Positions 1 to 10,585 of a stretch of 64,000 nt of DNA are shown in pieces (position 1 is the first letter of the stretch; the number at the start of each line of letters is the position of its first letter). The position numbers and the translations under genes are program-made. This stretch comes from Glandiceps talaboti. Its lineage: Eukaryota > Hemichordata > Enteropneusta > Spengelidae. The DNA is taken from contig NC_135558.1 in assembly GCF_964340395.1 (NCBI RefSeq), forward strand, positions 10,772,501 to 10,836,500, written 5' to 3'. The notes beneath the pieces are model-generated. The model had not been told where the DNA came from and ran no database searches. It saw nothing but the letters and a program-made list of their open reading frames with translations.

Positions 1-563
1 TAAGCCATATTGCTGTTCATAAATTTTGCAGAAAATAATTGTAGTACAGCTAAGCTTATCTGTTCGTTCAATAATCGAACATTGATCAAGCACACCTTAC
101 TTAGGATACAGTTCACTGCAGGTCATGAAGTGGTCAAAGCACTTGTCGTCAGAAGTTGGTCTTTGTTCTTTGTTTCTGGCTACCATTATTCATAAAACTA
201 GTCTACAATCTGTTAGACCCAACATTTGGCTCCCACGCAGGCTTCAAAGCACTTACAAAGAAATATCGGTCTTATGTCTAGCAGCGTCTAACTACGGGGT
301 TATCGTTGCTATGGATTACTTTTCAACAATTGATCGACTTAGCTACGCGTACGTACATTTCTTTGCTATGACACTGGAAGACCTTTTATCCAAAAAATGT
401 AATCCAAGAAAGACCGCAGGGTGATTCCGACTTGTATTCATTTCTTCACCTACCACATATTAGAACAATATGTCACGTGATCCATAAACGTTGCTGATAT
501 GAAAGTGTATATATAGCAAGTAATTTTCTTGTTTACAAAGAAACTTTCCTCTTAGCATGTAAA
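1..563. other. Upstream region of the first gene
   Basis: No gene is recognised here. A 99-codon open frame at 125-424 has no family features I recognise and no visible splice partner, so I do not call it. The last 60 bases hold a TATA-like octamer and the likely transcription start of the gene that follows. Confidence 0.5.
508..515 (+). promoter_or_regulatory. TATA box of the small membrane-protein gene
   Basis: TATATATA lies 49 bases before the end of the upstream region and 56 bases before the ATG at 564. Transcription starting about 30 bases downstream would give a 5' UTR of about 20-25 bases. The spacing is seen directly; promoter function is inferred. Confidence 0.5.
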
Positions 564-2332
564 ATGAACGTCGGATTTTTACTTGCCATTTTCAGTTTAT
601 CTACAGTGATAGTTTCTGTTAAAGGTAAGTTATTTCGTAATGTACACAGTCGTGTTTTAATACCATGCAATTATAAAATAGTATACCACAATATAGTTCC
701 ACGACTTGTTTAGATATAAACTCCTTCAGAGTTTAGACTTCAGAACTCTTCCATATATAAGCTGACTTTTCAGTGAGAGGAATTTTTTGTTTTTACATTT
801 ATTATTGAAGGTCATGGCCAAGTTACCAAACTACCTATACCATAGACCCTCCCCACTGGTGGAGGGTCTATGCCTATATACTAATCCGTGATTTGTTACT
901 TGTCAAGGTAGCCCTTCCATAAAAAAAATCAAGACACGTGGATCGTCCTTGAATCAGAACAAGTACATTGTTAGTGTTTGACAGATAGGTTCTTCAGCTG
1001 TTTTTGGTGGGATGGAGAAGTTTATCAGTCGTCAGACTGGAAAAGAACACTGAGTTATCTGAAAGAAAAGGTTGTATGCAATATATATCAATATATTTCT
1101 TGACGCGCAGCACAAAATTATATTTACACGTATAACATATAAGTCAAATTTCAAAATCATAATGCAACTAATCACTAGTCAACAATAACAATAACAATAA
1201 CAATTTTCAGTAGAATGAGCAACGTAACAGCGAAACATTTTGCCACTTCAAACCCGGTGTATAAATACAGTGTGGCCTTGTAAGATGAATCATAAAGACA
1301 GTGGAGAGATCTAGAGACGATGGGGTGAAAATGTTACTATAAAGAGTACTGTAACACTCTGGTCTGTAACAACATGAACAACACACATTTTTTCTTGTCA
1401 TAAAATTCCAATCAACACACTTTAGGACAACTAGGTAAATTATCAAAACTGATTGTCGTTATTCCATGTGTATGTAAGAATTAAAGTCACCAAAAATGAT
1501 CTGGTACCATTTTCATACATTTTTCATAGCACTTTTAGACGCGGATCTGCAAGTCTTTGCATGAGAAAATTGTACTATTTTGTATGTGATATCATAGATG
1601 TTAGAGATAGACTCTCCTGGTGGTGATACATGTGTAAAATTTGAGGGCTGTAAACAGACCTCTTCCAGTAAGCTTTACATGATTATGCCATCTTGCAGAC
1701 TATAAATAGTTTTTAAAGAATGTACCTACATTTACAGCAACTATGAATGTCAAAAAAGGACATATCTTCGGAATCCCCATGATTTACACCACACGTTTCT
1801 ATCTTCGTCAGGTCTCAATGAGGATGCCACTACGCCAGCGTCAGTGATGAACCAACAGCATAACCCTTCAGCGGATGAGATGATCACACAGAAACCCAAG
1901 CTATCAGTAGATGAAATGTTCACGGGTGAAATCCCAACAAAGTTGAAAACTCCGAGTGGTGACGGAGGGGGCGAGGAAGGTGCAGGGGGGCAGGATGGCA
2001 CGGGCGGTCAGGATGGTGCAGGGGGCACGGGATCCGGAGGTCAAGATGGTGCTGTATCTGACGGCAGTTCGGTTCTGAATACCCAGGTTCTTGCTACATC
2101 TATGCTGTATTCATCGGCAATCATCTTTATCGCAGCTGCGCTTTATGTCTTCATAGCACTTGTATGTCTACCTGCAAGACGTCGTAAGAAGCGACGTGAA
2201 AGACAGCAAGTGAGATTCGAGCAAGAGAAGTTCAAACGGGAGGAGCACGAACTAGAACCCGTAGCTGTAACTGGTCCCGATGCTCTGCGGTGGCATACAA
2301 CGGAGAGATCACAAAGTTTTGCATGGATTTAA
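564..2332 (+). CDS. Small single-pass membrane protein, two exons, family unknown
   Basis: I do not recognise the family. Exon 1 (564-624) encodes 20 hydrophobic residues, starting MNVGFLLAIF, that read as a signal peptide, and ends at a GTAAGT donor. Exon 2 starts at 1812 after a TTCGTCAG acceptor; the split glycine codon keeps the frame and joins to LNEDATTPAS. The predicted product is about 193 aa. It has a short polar ectodomain, a Gly/Gln/Asp-rich stalk with repeated GGQDG (about residues 72-100), and a TM segment around LYSSAIIFIAAALYVFIALV. A strongly basic stop-transfer (PARRRKKRRER) and a charged cytoplasmic tail ending SFAWI follow. This is a type I layout. Extra exons inside the 1.2-kb intron cannot be excluded. 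The matching signal-peptide exon, phase, TATA box and poly(A) signal make the gene likely. Confidence 0.65.
625..1811 (+). other. Intron of the small membrane-protein gene
   Basis: Bounded by GTAAGT and TTCGTCAG. It holds a perfect 12-bp foldback at 841-872 and a short (AACAAT)n run near 1180-1205. No coding exon is evident inside it. Confidence 0.6.
841..872. repeat. Perfect 12-bp inverted repeat (hairpin)
   Basis: CATAGACCCTCC at 841-852 pairs exactly with GGAGGGTCTATG at 861-872 across an 8-base loop. It may be a small foldback transposon remnant. It lies inside an intron. Confidence 0.7.
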
Positions 2333-2341
2333 CATTTCGGG

Positions 2342-2347
2342 AATAAA
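2342..2347 (+). terminator. Poly(A) signal of the small membrane-protein gene
   Basis: AATAAA lies 10 bases after the TAA stop at 2330-2332. This implies a very short 3' UTR. Confidence 0.55.
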
Positions 2348-2441
2348 TTTAAAAACGAAACATTTTTGTAGTATTGAACATAACAATTCAGTTTAGTATG
2401 ACATGTAAACGACTCCAAAGTAAACGCAATCTCCAATGTTT

Positions 2442-2546
2442 TAGTCCTGCTTGCAGACGGAACAAGTCGGAACTCGGTTCCGACATTGTCCTTGTTTTTG
2501 GACAATGTCAGAAGAGAGGTCAATACTCCGTCTGTAAACAGGACTA
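2442..2546. mobile_element. MITE-like foldback element
   Basis: The ends TAGTCCTG (2442-2449) and CAGGACTA (2539-2546) are perfect inverted repeats, and the next bases (GCAGACGGA / TCCGTCTG) continue the pairing with a few mismatches. Two further hairpins lie inside: GTCGGAAC/GTTCCGAC (2466-2484) and GACATTGTCC/GGACAATGTC (2482-2509). There is no coding capacity, so this would be a non-autonomous DNA element. Confidence 0.5.
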
Positions 2547-2775
2547 GCGGACACCGAACACCTAATTAGATTCATCAACAGCAACAAACGTTTTATATTA
2601 TTTGACAAGGCCATCAATGTCGACAAAACTGACCAAGCAACCAATCGTCATATAAGTACATTGTACACGTATTTAAAGGCATGCATATGTAATTTCACAA
2701 TTTGCATATTTTATGATATTTATATTAATCACATACTATCGCGTGATAATTACCTTGTAATAATTGGATTCTACA

Positions 2776-2804
2776 TTGCATACAAATAATGGATTTGTAT
2801 GCAA
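2776..2804. repeat. Perfect 12-bp hairpin
   Basis: TTGCATACAAAT (2776-2787) pairs exactly with ATTTGTATGCAA (2793-2804) across 5 bases. Function unknown; a foldback repeat is likely. Confidence 0.6.
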
Positions 2805-3548
2805 TATTTGTCAGATTAATTTCATCTGATTAATTTGAAAGTGTTTAAAAAGTATTAGAAACTTCATGACAAACGAATATTGTATTTATGATCTCTGGAT
2901 TCACAGTATTCGTGCATTTTCAGGGAAGCACTTCTCTACATTACATCAACTGTTACTGTAGATATACGTTTTTGGTACACATTTGAATTTACAAGTATTT
3001 GATATATATATCAAAATTTAAAGGCCGTATCCCTATTCTTATCCATAATCACAGATTCTTGTTATTTGTGAAAATTATCTTGAAAACCATTCTTGTTAAC
3101 AGCTAACATTTTTTCTCAGAATGTTCATGTGTGATGGAGAACTGCATGGTAATTTTGCTTTGATTGCACTCCTGAAGCAGTTTGGAAAGACCATTAGATA
3201 TGCGTTTATTTTATATAAACTATCATGTGTGAAGTTTTCAAGTGTAGTTTGAGACATGAATAGCACCATAAAGGAGTCAAATGCATCAATGACCTAATTT
3301 GCATACACAATTGATTTTATTCGGGGTGATATATATTCAGGAATGATATAAAACTTTGAGGTAATTGATTGGGAGACTCAATCTACCACATGTCAAGTCT
3401 TACCATAGTTTGTTCCAACATTTTCAATGTATACAGCTATTCAAGATTTTGGTTATTTTTTCATCACATGCCTAACAACCAAACTGAGTCTTTGTAAATG
3501 TTATAGCATATGCATTCATTCATTTATTCACTCATTCATCAAACTCTA

Positions 3549-3900
3549 TTTAAAGAGGGTAGCCCAGTTGGCCAATGCTATTTTTATTTCTGTATGTAAG
3601 AGCTTATGCTTGTTACCTGTTCTTCTTTTACTATTTTTGTTGCTGCCACGAGCTTCCATGTATTTACCAGCATTTCTTTATCTCTTTATTTACATAAAAT
3701 TGTATTTTTTGTCGTTATTGTGAACTCGTACCCGCCCAAATTTGTCTTAATTATTTATGTCTGGTCCATGGACTTTGATTAGTTCCTATGGAATTATTTC
3801 CATGGCCCTCACCAAAAATGTTCTTTCTGTTGCTTTCAAAGTTTGTGTATATATTTTTCTTCTCTGGTGGAATAAATTTCAATTCAATTCAATTCAATAA
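3549..3900 (+). mobile_element. Possible non-LTR retrotransposon 3' tail
   Basis: T-rich, non-coding sequence leads to GGTGGAATAAA followed by a short (TTCAA)n run at about 3876-3898. An AATAAA-like motif followed by a simple-repeat tail is typical of 3' ends of LINE-type elements in invertebrates. No reverse transcriptase remnant is visible. This rests on tail structure only. Confidence 0.3.
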
Positions 3901-4190
3901 TCTTCCCTATGACCCTCTGCATCAGCTAAGTGTTATAGGACGGTGTTGCTGCTGTCATTCCTGTGTACGTGTGTTAGTCTCTAAACCCTGGACTAAACAT
4001 TTTATATTTATTTTAGGGCCTACAGTGTGAACAACTAATGGTAAAATATGCAATAAGACAAACATGCAATAAAACAAGTGATGTATAGCTGACTTGTGAG
4101 TGAATCCCATTATTTTTCCCATATCCCTGAACCTAAGAAGAAAATGATTTAGAATAGCATTGTTTTAGCGGATTGTTTTTTCCCCTCGGG

Positions 4191-4262
4191 ATCAATCAGT
4201 CAATGAAATTTCTAAAGCGCCGATTTCCAGAGCAATGTTCTGGTCAGTAGCGCTGAATGGCT
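4191..4262. repeat. Dispersed TCAA-linked repeat, copy 1
   Basis: A short TCAATCAGTCAA run is followed by AAGCGCCGATTTCCAGAGC and GCGCTGAA. The same arrangement recurs at 7846-7956, 34264-34355 and 56682-56785, which suggests one dispersed SINE-like or MITE-like family. Confidence 0.4.
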
Positions 4263-5411
4263 GAAGCACACCATATGCCTTGGGATAGTGTAAGCTTATG
4301 TTTGGCAGTCTGTCCGTTGGACTTCCCTCACATACTGCAGCACCAAACAAATACCCAACTATTTTAATTCCAGGTCACATTGTGATTAGGAGAGTGACAA
4401 ATTAGATGTGCATGATGCAAGAAACATACAAATGTCTCCAAGTTTTTCATTCAGTCCAGAAATCCTGCTTCCATATTCTAGATGTTCATCACATACTTTA
4501 CAAATTCACAGAGAGAATAATGCACAAACTGATATGTGTCTCTATGCCTTTTATTTGACAAAGTCAATATAAGATATACAGTATAGTTCTGTACACTTCT
4601 TTTACAAACTGTAAACATGAAAATTTTCACTAAAGAATCACTTTTGCTAATTTTGCTGGGAAAACAAAAAGCGCAAAAATAAGTAGTGACTAAAATGCCT
4701 TCACTGCACATGAACACATTGTACCAATCTGGTAATTAGTAAAAATTGGTGTTTGAGAACTGGCTGAAGATGTTAAAATTGCAAAATTTTGTAGTATTGA
4801 AAATATCATGAGTTTACAGTACATTTGAATGATTTACATACACTGCTTTGCATAGTATCAATATGTGTACTACATGTACATATATTTAGAGAGTTTCATT
4901 GATTTTTTCATATTCATTCCTTCCTTCATGTTTATGTACAGTGTACAGTTTGCATTATCTTTATCTGAAGTAGCATTTTACCCCCTAGGCTATGGCATGT
5001 TATACAAATAATGATTACATAATTTCTTGGTCAAGACCATGACTTCTGTCTGCTCACCACACTACACATATATTATTACAGGCATGCGTTAGAGTAAATC
5101 AACCTTCTTGTTCTATTTTGACCCTCTTGAAGTAAAATGTTACTACAGGTACTGAGAATTGTTATTCATGTCATGTGTCATATTTTGAAATGAATATTTC
5201 AAGACATACATTACTTCCATCAAGGTCAAGTTTAAATAACATAATTATGAACAACTGTTTCAATAATCAATTTTGGCAGTGGTATGCAAATAAAGCTGAA
5301 TTACAATCTGACAGAAAATGTCTCTTCATGTTTTTGGTGAACTCTATTAGGATATACAAATTTCTCAGATTTTTACTTGGAATCTGAGAATTTCTAATAG
5401 ATTCAATGACT

Positions 5412-5660
5412 CACTATATTCCATCAGAAAATAATTATTTTAACTTTGAAATCCAAGCACTCCTCATGCACTCACGATTGATTCCTGTGGAATTTACTAT
5501 ATTCCATCAGTAAATGTCATTTTTCATTTCATAACTTTGAAACTGAGGATTCCAAATGAGTGCTTCCTTCCGGAATTCACTGTATTCCATCAGAAAATGT
5601 CACTTTTCACATTTTAACTTTTGAATCCTCATGGGTTCAATCATTTCCTTATGGAATTTG
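5412..5660. repeat. Degenerate tandem repeat, 83-bp period
   Basis: The block CACTATATTCCATCAG and its variants starts at 5412, 5495 and 5578, exactly 83 bases apart. Each is followed by AAAATGTCA-like and TAACTTTGAAA-like sequence. It sits just downstream of the ANAPC2 stop and could be part of its 3' UTR. Confidence 0.55.
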
Positions 5661-5722
5661 GCATATCCGATCAAAAAGTGTTTGTATTTATGTTTTTACT
5701 CCAATATTACAGAAACCTTTCG

Positions 5723-8511
5723 TTAATTGCTTCCTTTAGGCAGTCTGTATACGCCACCAGAAAATATAAGTTTTTGTTCTTTGACTTTGGAATCTAAGAA
5801 ATGTCTGAGTTCTTCTTCACTGCATTCTACAGCTGATGGGCCTTGCATAGCAAACATCTTTAACATAGAGTAGATACGTTCTAATGGTAAACTTTCTAAA
5901 TTGGTCAGCATGCCCACAATGTATGACCAGAAAACCTGTAGGAAATCAAAACAAACAAGTTTGTGTAAGGTGCGATATTGTAATGTGAAGCTTCAATACT
6001 GTTTTGATAAATTCAATCTGTGTGACAATCTATACTTCTTGGATGTACAGAATGATGTGTTGTTCACTGAATTTGACTCTACCGAACAACGCAGGTTTTC
6101 CCCTGGTACGCTGGTTTCATGGGATGGCCCCCTCACTGGACTGCTTGGGAGACAAGTGTTTATTAACTTAAAGAACTATCTAGTATAAATAAAGATTATC
6201 ATTATTATTATGTTTCCCGGGAAATTTGAAACAAATGTATTTGAAGGAAAGGATCTTGAGATTTGATGTCACAGATAGCACTAGACTATTTGAAAGTTGA
6301 TGTGTAAAACTAGTCCAGCTGTCAAGTTGTTTTTATTTCATTTACTGTAGTTTTGTAGGACAATAGACAAACCCTATTGTTAAACAGTTTCACATGACTA
6401 CTACAATTCAATGGCCTAACTATAAAATTTGTTGATCAAAGATCAATATGTATCAGATAACCATGACATGACTTCACTTTTCCAGTAAGTATTGAAAACC
6501 TTCATTAACATTTACCAATGTGACCTGGATTCAAACCAAAAGGTCAAGTTCTTACCTGGAGTTCTTCTTCTCTTTGATCTTGTGCTGATGCCATGGCAGA
6601 CTCGGTTTCCTCATCACTGTCAATCATCATGACCTCATGGTTGCCCCGCCCACCTGGTCTTTCTTCTATTAGTACAAATGTATCTGTGGTCTGTTCTTTG
6701 ACAACACCCTGACTTTGCCAGAATGCTATCTTCCGTCGTAAAGCAGCACTTGGTACCTGCATGACACTGCTTAATTCATCAACTGTCCACGTATCTGCAA
6801 TAGTCACATAATACATCATACTATAGTATGCACAAATATCACATGGTATGGGTGATATATCCTGGCATTATACACAAATATCACATGGTACGGGTGATAT
6901 ATCCTAGCATTATACACAATATCACATGGTATGGGTGATATATCCTAGCATTATACACAAATATCACATGGTATGGGTGATATATCCTAGCATTATACAC
7001 AATATCACATGTCTATTACTAGCAAATTCTAGTCTTAAAATTATGAGATCATCATCCACGTACACATCTCCAAACAAGCAGTGTGCCTTCTAAGCCAATT
7101 GACATACCACTGACAACAGTAATTTCTTGTAGCCACACCCAAATTTGGTATTCCTCTATCCCGTGTGTGAAGTAACTGACAAGAAAACCTAGTTCTTATC
7201 ATTTTGAACCAGAACACAAAATATTGCCTATCATTTAGAGGGCACATTGCCAACAAGTCCAGTATTATGAAGTTCAAAAACATCCCCATCTATTCTTACC
7301 TTTTTCCTGGAAGTGCATAATGATAGTGGCGTGGATTGGAGACACAGATAAAGTAAGTTTCCTATCTTTTAGTTCTACATCGAGATTCACCAATCCTAGA
7401 TGTGGTTTCCAGTTCAGTGTTCTCATTCCTTTCAATGTCTCATACTCCTTGGTGTAATTTTCCATGCCGTCTTTGATAGACTGTGGCAGCTCTAATTTTT
7501 CTTCACGGAAAGACGGCCAGAACTGAGCTGATAGAATCATGGTGTTTAAGTCTAAATGCTGAAATAGTAAAGATATACATGTGAAACTTAACTTTCACTG
7601 CTGAATTTCCTGGTCCTTTTTTTCAAATTTCTTTTTTATTTGTACATTTACAATATTAGTACTCTCTGAGACTGTTGAATTATCAGTTCTGTTTAGCGTA
7701 TAAATGATACTTTATAATTCAAAAATTCTATTTTCCATTGTAATTTTCTACAAACAACATTATTTCTCATGGTTCTCTCCTATACCTTTTAGAGAAGTGG
7801 CTTCAAGCCTATAATTTCTCAAAAACAACATAATACATGTACTGTCACTCAATTAGTCAGTCAATCAGTGAAACTAGTCAATCAATCAATTGACCAATCC
7901 ATTTATAGTGTTCAGTGCTTCCAGGGCAAAGTAAATTTCACAGGTGCTTTACAGTTAGAAATTGCCTCAGAGAATATATAAACATAACATTGCATTATTT
8001 TGTTAAGCAAATCTCCCTTGGCTATATTTTTTCAGCAAGATAACTTTATGTACATGTACATATAGGTAATAAAATGGTATTGCCATTCTGTTAAATAACA
8101 AAGTGGTTGAGAAAATGCAATCATGCAAACAGATAGTTTTATAGGACCATTTGATGAATGTCTTGACCTTTGACATGTAAATGTTGACCTTTGACCCATA
8201 ATATTGACTCACATCATCTGCCTTCTCATCTTTTTCTTTCTTGTCTTCCTGTTCTCTGATATGTGTGTTAATTCTCTTAGAGTCAGCTACATCTTTCAGC
8301 ATCACTTCACAGTAGTGTAATTGAGATTCTCCAAATCGAAGTTTCAAGAGTTCCAGGTACCGAATCTCACGGGCTGTGTCGTAATTGAAGCTAGACAGGA
8401 TCCTATCGGCGAGCAATGTGCGGTACTCGTTGACGAATAATTCACGACTGCCATAGATGTTGACCAGCATACTAATGATGTCAGATGATCGCCGACTTTT
8501 GGAAGTCTTGG
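5723..8511 (-). CDS. ANAPC2: Anaphase-promoting complex subunit 2, C-terminal half (four exons)
   Basis: ANAPC2 is the cullin-like scaffold of the APC/C ubiquitin ligase and binds the RING subunit APC11 through its C-terminal region. Coding exons in transcript order are 8511-8213, 7558-7300, 6794-6556 and 5935-5723, with canonical AG acceptors and GT donors and matching phases. They encode about 335 residues. Family landmarks are RSSDIIS.LVNIYGS, EYRTLLADRILSSF, ELLKLRFGESQLHYCEVMLKD, AQFWPSFREEKLELP, MRTLNWKPHLGLV, the winged-helix stretch TWTVDELSSVMQVPSAALRR, the acidic IDSDEETESAMAS, and FWSYIVGMLTNLES through the C-terminal GVYRLPKGSN before TAA. Introns are 654, 505 and 620 bases. Full-length orthologues are about 800 aa, so roughly the first 450-500 residues are missing from the window's left part. 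The first exon shown opens with two bases of a split codon, so a coding exon must precede it. No such exon is visible between 8512 and the first TLR. Confidence 0.95.
6040..6215 (+). mobile_element. Possible retroelement 3'-end fragment in an ANAPC2 intron
   Basis: Within the intron 5936-6555, sequence near 6050-6185 reads through a 95-codon plus-strand frame and ends in AATAAAGATTATC followed by an (ATT)n tail. AATAAAG plus a simple ATT tail resembles the 3' end of a non-LTR element. The protein stretch is too short to assign. Confidence 0.3.
6831..7012. repeat. 42-bp tandem repeat in an ANAPC2 intron, about 4 copies
   Basis: The unit, starting CACAAATATCACATGGTATG and ending CCTAGCATTATA, repeats about four times with one-base changes (CACAAATATC or CACAATATC). 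It lies inside the intron 6795-7299. Confidence 0.85.
7846..7956. repeat. Dispersed TCAA-linked repeat, copy 2
   Basis: A TCAATCAATCAA run is followed by sequence related to the copies at 4191, 34264 and 56682 (AGTGCTTCCAGGGCAAAG, then GGTGCTTTACAG). It lies in the ANAPC2 intron 7559-8212. Confidence 0.35.
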
Positions 8512-9467
8512 CTGAAATTTAAGATTGCACAATTTATTCAAATGATTCAACAATTTTCACACTTTCACTCCTTTTTATTTTGGTAGATATGTTTTTGTCT
8601 ACAGTGCACTTTGTGAGTTGATAGAGAAACACTATTCCAGGAAATAAGGCATAAAGGAGCTTTTATGAACTTTGGGTTTCGGAGAGTCATTTCATGATTT
8701 TATATCATTTACAATTCATGAAAAATAACTTGAAACTTGTTCCCCATTCATCATTGTTCAGTGAATGACCTCGTCATGGCCATGCCCCTGTCTCGTGACA
8801 ATCGGGAGACAGACATTGCATCTTGTGAATCAGCAGATATGCATTGCATCATGGAAATCAGCAGACATGCACAGGCAAAAGCAGAACATAAATGTTCATG
8901 ATAGTTTCATTTACATATATAATAAGCACTTAACAGTTGTGAATAGGGGTAGTGTGGGTCCTAAAAGCAATTTTAAAAATACAGAAATTATGAGACTCCA
9001 GATGTGTCTGTTATGCACTCACATACAACCATTCCAGACTTGCATGACCTGTGTCAAGAGGAACTGAGAACTATTACTAATACTTGTATGCCGCCAGTGT
9101 TGTCATTTACTTTCATATCCTAATATTATGCAAATTGTCTCTGCGTGACACCTAAGGACTCAACCTGGTTTTTGTTTTCAGTGTAAATTATATACAATAG
9201 TACATTTAAAAAAAAATGATATATGTAAATGTACATGGGGGAAGTTTGAAATGTCACTGTTATGAGACTAACAATTTAGACAGTTACCAAGTAAGTACCA
9301 GGAAGTAAAAAGTTCAAAAAAAGAGTTTATACCTATTTGCGGTAAATATAAAAAAAAAACTGCCAATGGCGTTGAAGCACAACTGTAAAATTTGAAATAA
9401 TAAAAAGAAAAAAATGTTCATCCACATGCCAATCAATACTTGTTACCCATGCAACATCTAAATATAT

Positions 9468-9619
9468 TCTCCCAGTATTTCGGATGAGTACTAAGTCATT
9501 GAGGATGAATGATTCCCCTCATGTCAGCCTTGTCCCTCTGAGTCGATAAATGAGGGATACAGACATAAGGGGACTCATGAGTCTGAGATGACGTAGCACG
9601 AATGAGAAATACTGGGAGA
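9468..9619. mobile_element. Near-complete palindrome, MITE-like
   Basis: TCTCCCAGTATTTC (9468-9481) is the exact reverse complement of GAAATACTGGGAGA (9606-9619). Pairing continues with mismatches through most of both 70-base arms: CCCCTCATGTC pairs with GACATAAGGGG, and TGTCCCTC with GAGGGATA. The element is 152 bp with no coding capacity. A clear target-site duplication is not evident. Confidence 0.55.
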
Positions 9620-9984
9620 TTATTTATTTATAATATACAGGGACCCACTAATTTTAAATTAATTTTTTTTTTTTAAATTTACAGTGAACACACATTAATT
9701 TTATGAAGTGAAGGGGCTACAGTGCTCAGCTGTTCATTCACTTTTCAGAATGTAGTCAGCATTGCGACAGCTATCGTCGCTGCTACAACTACTAACTTAT
9801 ACATTTTGATCAGTAAAATCAAACTACAGACTTTCAGGAAGGGAGTATTTTGTCAACGACGAGACGTCTCTCAAGAGCAGTGACTATTTCTTTGACAAAC
9901 TATAGACAATTTCATCGGAATAAATGAGAATAACCGAAAGACTGATGTGATCCATGTCATGAACAATTCTTAATCTAAACACCC

Positions 9985-10280
9985 TTAAGAATGTTCCCAC
10001 CAAATTTCAGACCGATTTGCCCACTAGTTTTTGAGTTTAAGGTTTTTGACCAAAAATCCCATTTTTTGACCCAAATCACATACCGATGGTAAGATCATTT
10101 TGATTTGAACAATTTCCCAAGTAGACACCAAAGGTAATACACCCACCAAATATCATGGCAATCGGCCCAGCAGTTTTTTACTTCAACTTGTTTACACACA
10201 CACACACACACACACACACCCACACAGATAGACAGACAGATAGACAAACAAACAGACAGACAGACAGACAGACTGACTCT
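9985..10280. mobile_element. Probable interspersed repeat ending in CA/GACA microsatellite
   Basis: Contains two ACCAAAT(T)TCA..(G)AT(T/C)GGCCCA-type segments (near 10015 and 10145), then (CA)n and (GACA)n. A related CACCAAATTTCAT segment followed by AGACACACA and (GACA)n occurs upstream of several TLR copies, so this is probably a dispersed element family. The class is not determined. Confidence 0.35.
10194..10273. repeat. (CA)n and (GACA)n microsatellites
   Basis: A CA run spans 10194-10219 and a GACA/GATA run spans 10228-10273, about 310 bp before the ATG of TLR-A. Confidence 0.9.
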
Positions 10281-10412
10281 TTGCCATGCCTATAGCACTA
10301 CTGAACCTTATCAGTTGTGCTAAAAATGAAAGTTCAAAAAGGGAGCACATATGAATATGAAAGTTTATGTAAGTGTCATTGATACAATTAGTCAGATTAT
10401 GAAAACACCCAA

Positions 10413-10585
10413 TGATGTCATTGTTTCACAAAGGAAGTTACTGGAGTAAAGTTATACTCAGTTCAGTAAACACATGGTTTAGTTAAAACTGTGGCCTACA
10501 CAAGCAAGGAATACAGATACAAGATCTTTATTTTTCAAACAGCCCATGGAGCTCTCTTTTGATGCTAAACAACCAATGTGACAAG
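10413..10585 (+). promoter_or_regulatory. Conserved proximal upstream block, TLR-A
   Basis: The bZIP/CRE-like TGATGTCA is at 10413-10420, 173 bases before the ATG. A pyrimidine tract ending TTTTTCAAACAG at 10542 resembles a 3' splice site and may end a 5' UTR intron. The ETS-like ACCGGAAGT of the other copies is absent; only AAAATGAAAGTTC near 10324 remains. This copy sits at the left edge of the array. Confidence 0.45.

Larger units (their letters stand above)
2348..5722. other. Gene-poor interval between two genes pointing at each other
   Basis: The interval separates the plus-strand membrane-protein gene from the minus-strand 3' end of ANAPC2. I see foldback elements (2442-2546, 2776-2804), a probable non-LTR retrotransposon tail (about 3549-3900), a copy of a TCAA-tailed dispersed repeat (4191-4262) and a degenerate 83-bp tandem repeat (5412-5660). 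The open frames at 3427-3723, 3788-4030 and 4478-4717 have low-complexity compositions and no recognisable family. Confidence 0.5.
8512..10412. other. Boundary region between ANAPC2 and the TLR array
   Basis: I searched the minus strand for upstream ANAPC2 exons (a donor in the right phase, acidic DWVPDP-like or DTVRQIV-like sequence) and found none. The region is AT-rich, with a palindromic element (9468-9619), a probable transposable-element tail with CA and GACA runs (about 9985-10280), and the left edge of the TLR cassette at about 10320. A plus-strand frame at 8765-9067 has no recognisable content. Confidence 0.5.

Noticed and set aside
125-424. 99-codon plus-strand frame upstream of the first gene
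   Set aside because: No recognisable family, no poly(A) signal or splice context; could be chance in AT-rich DNA.
5901-6188. 95-codon plus-strand frame overlapping the last ANAPC2 exon
   Set aside because: Its start lies antisense to the ANAPC2 exon and the rest is intron sequence resembling a retroelement tail.
8765-9067. 100-codon plus-strand frame between ANAPC2 and the array
   Set aside because: No domain or compositional sign of coding. Reading the other strand did not give ANAPC2 sequence either.
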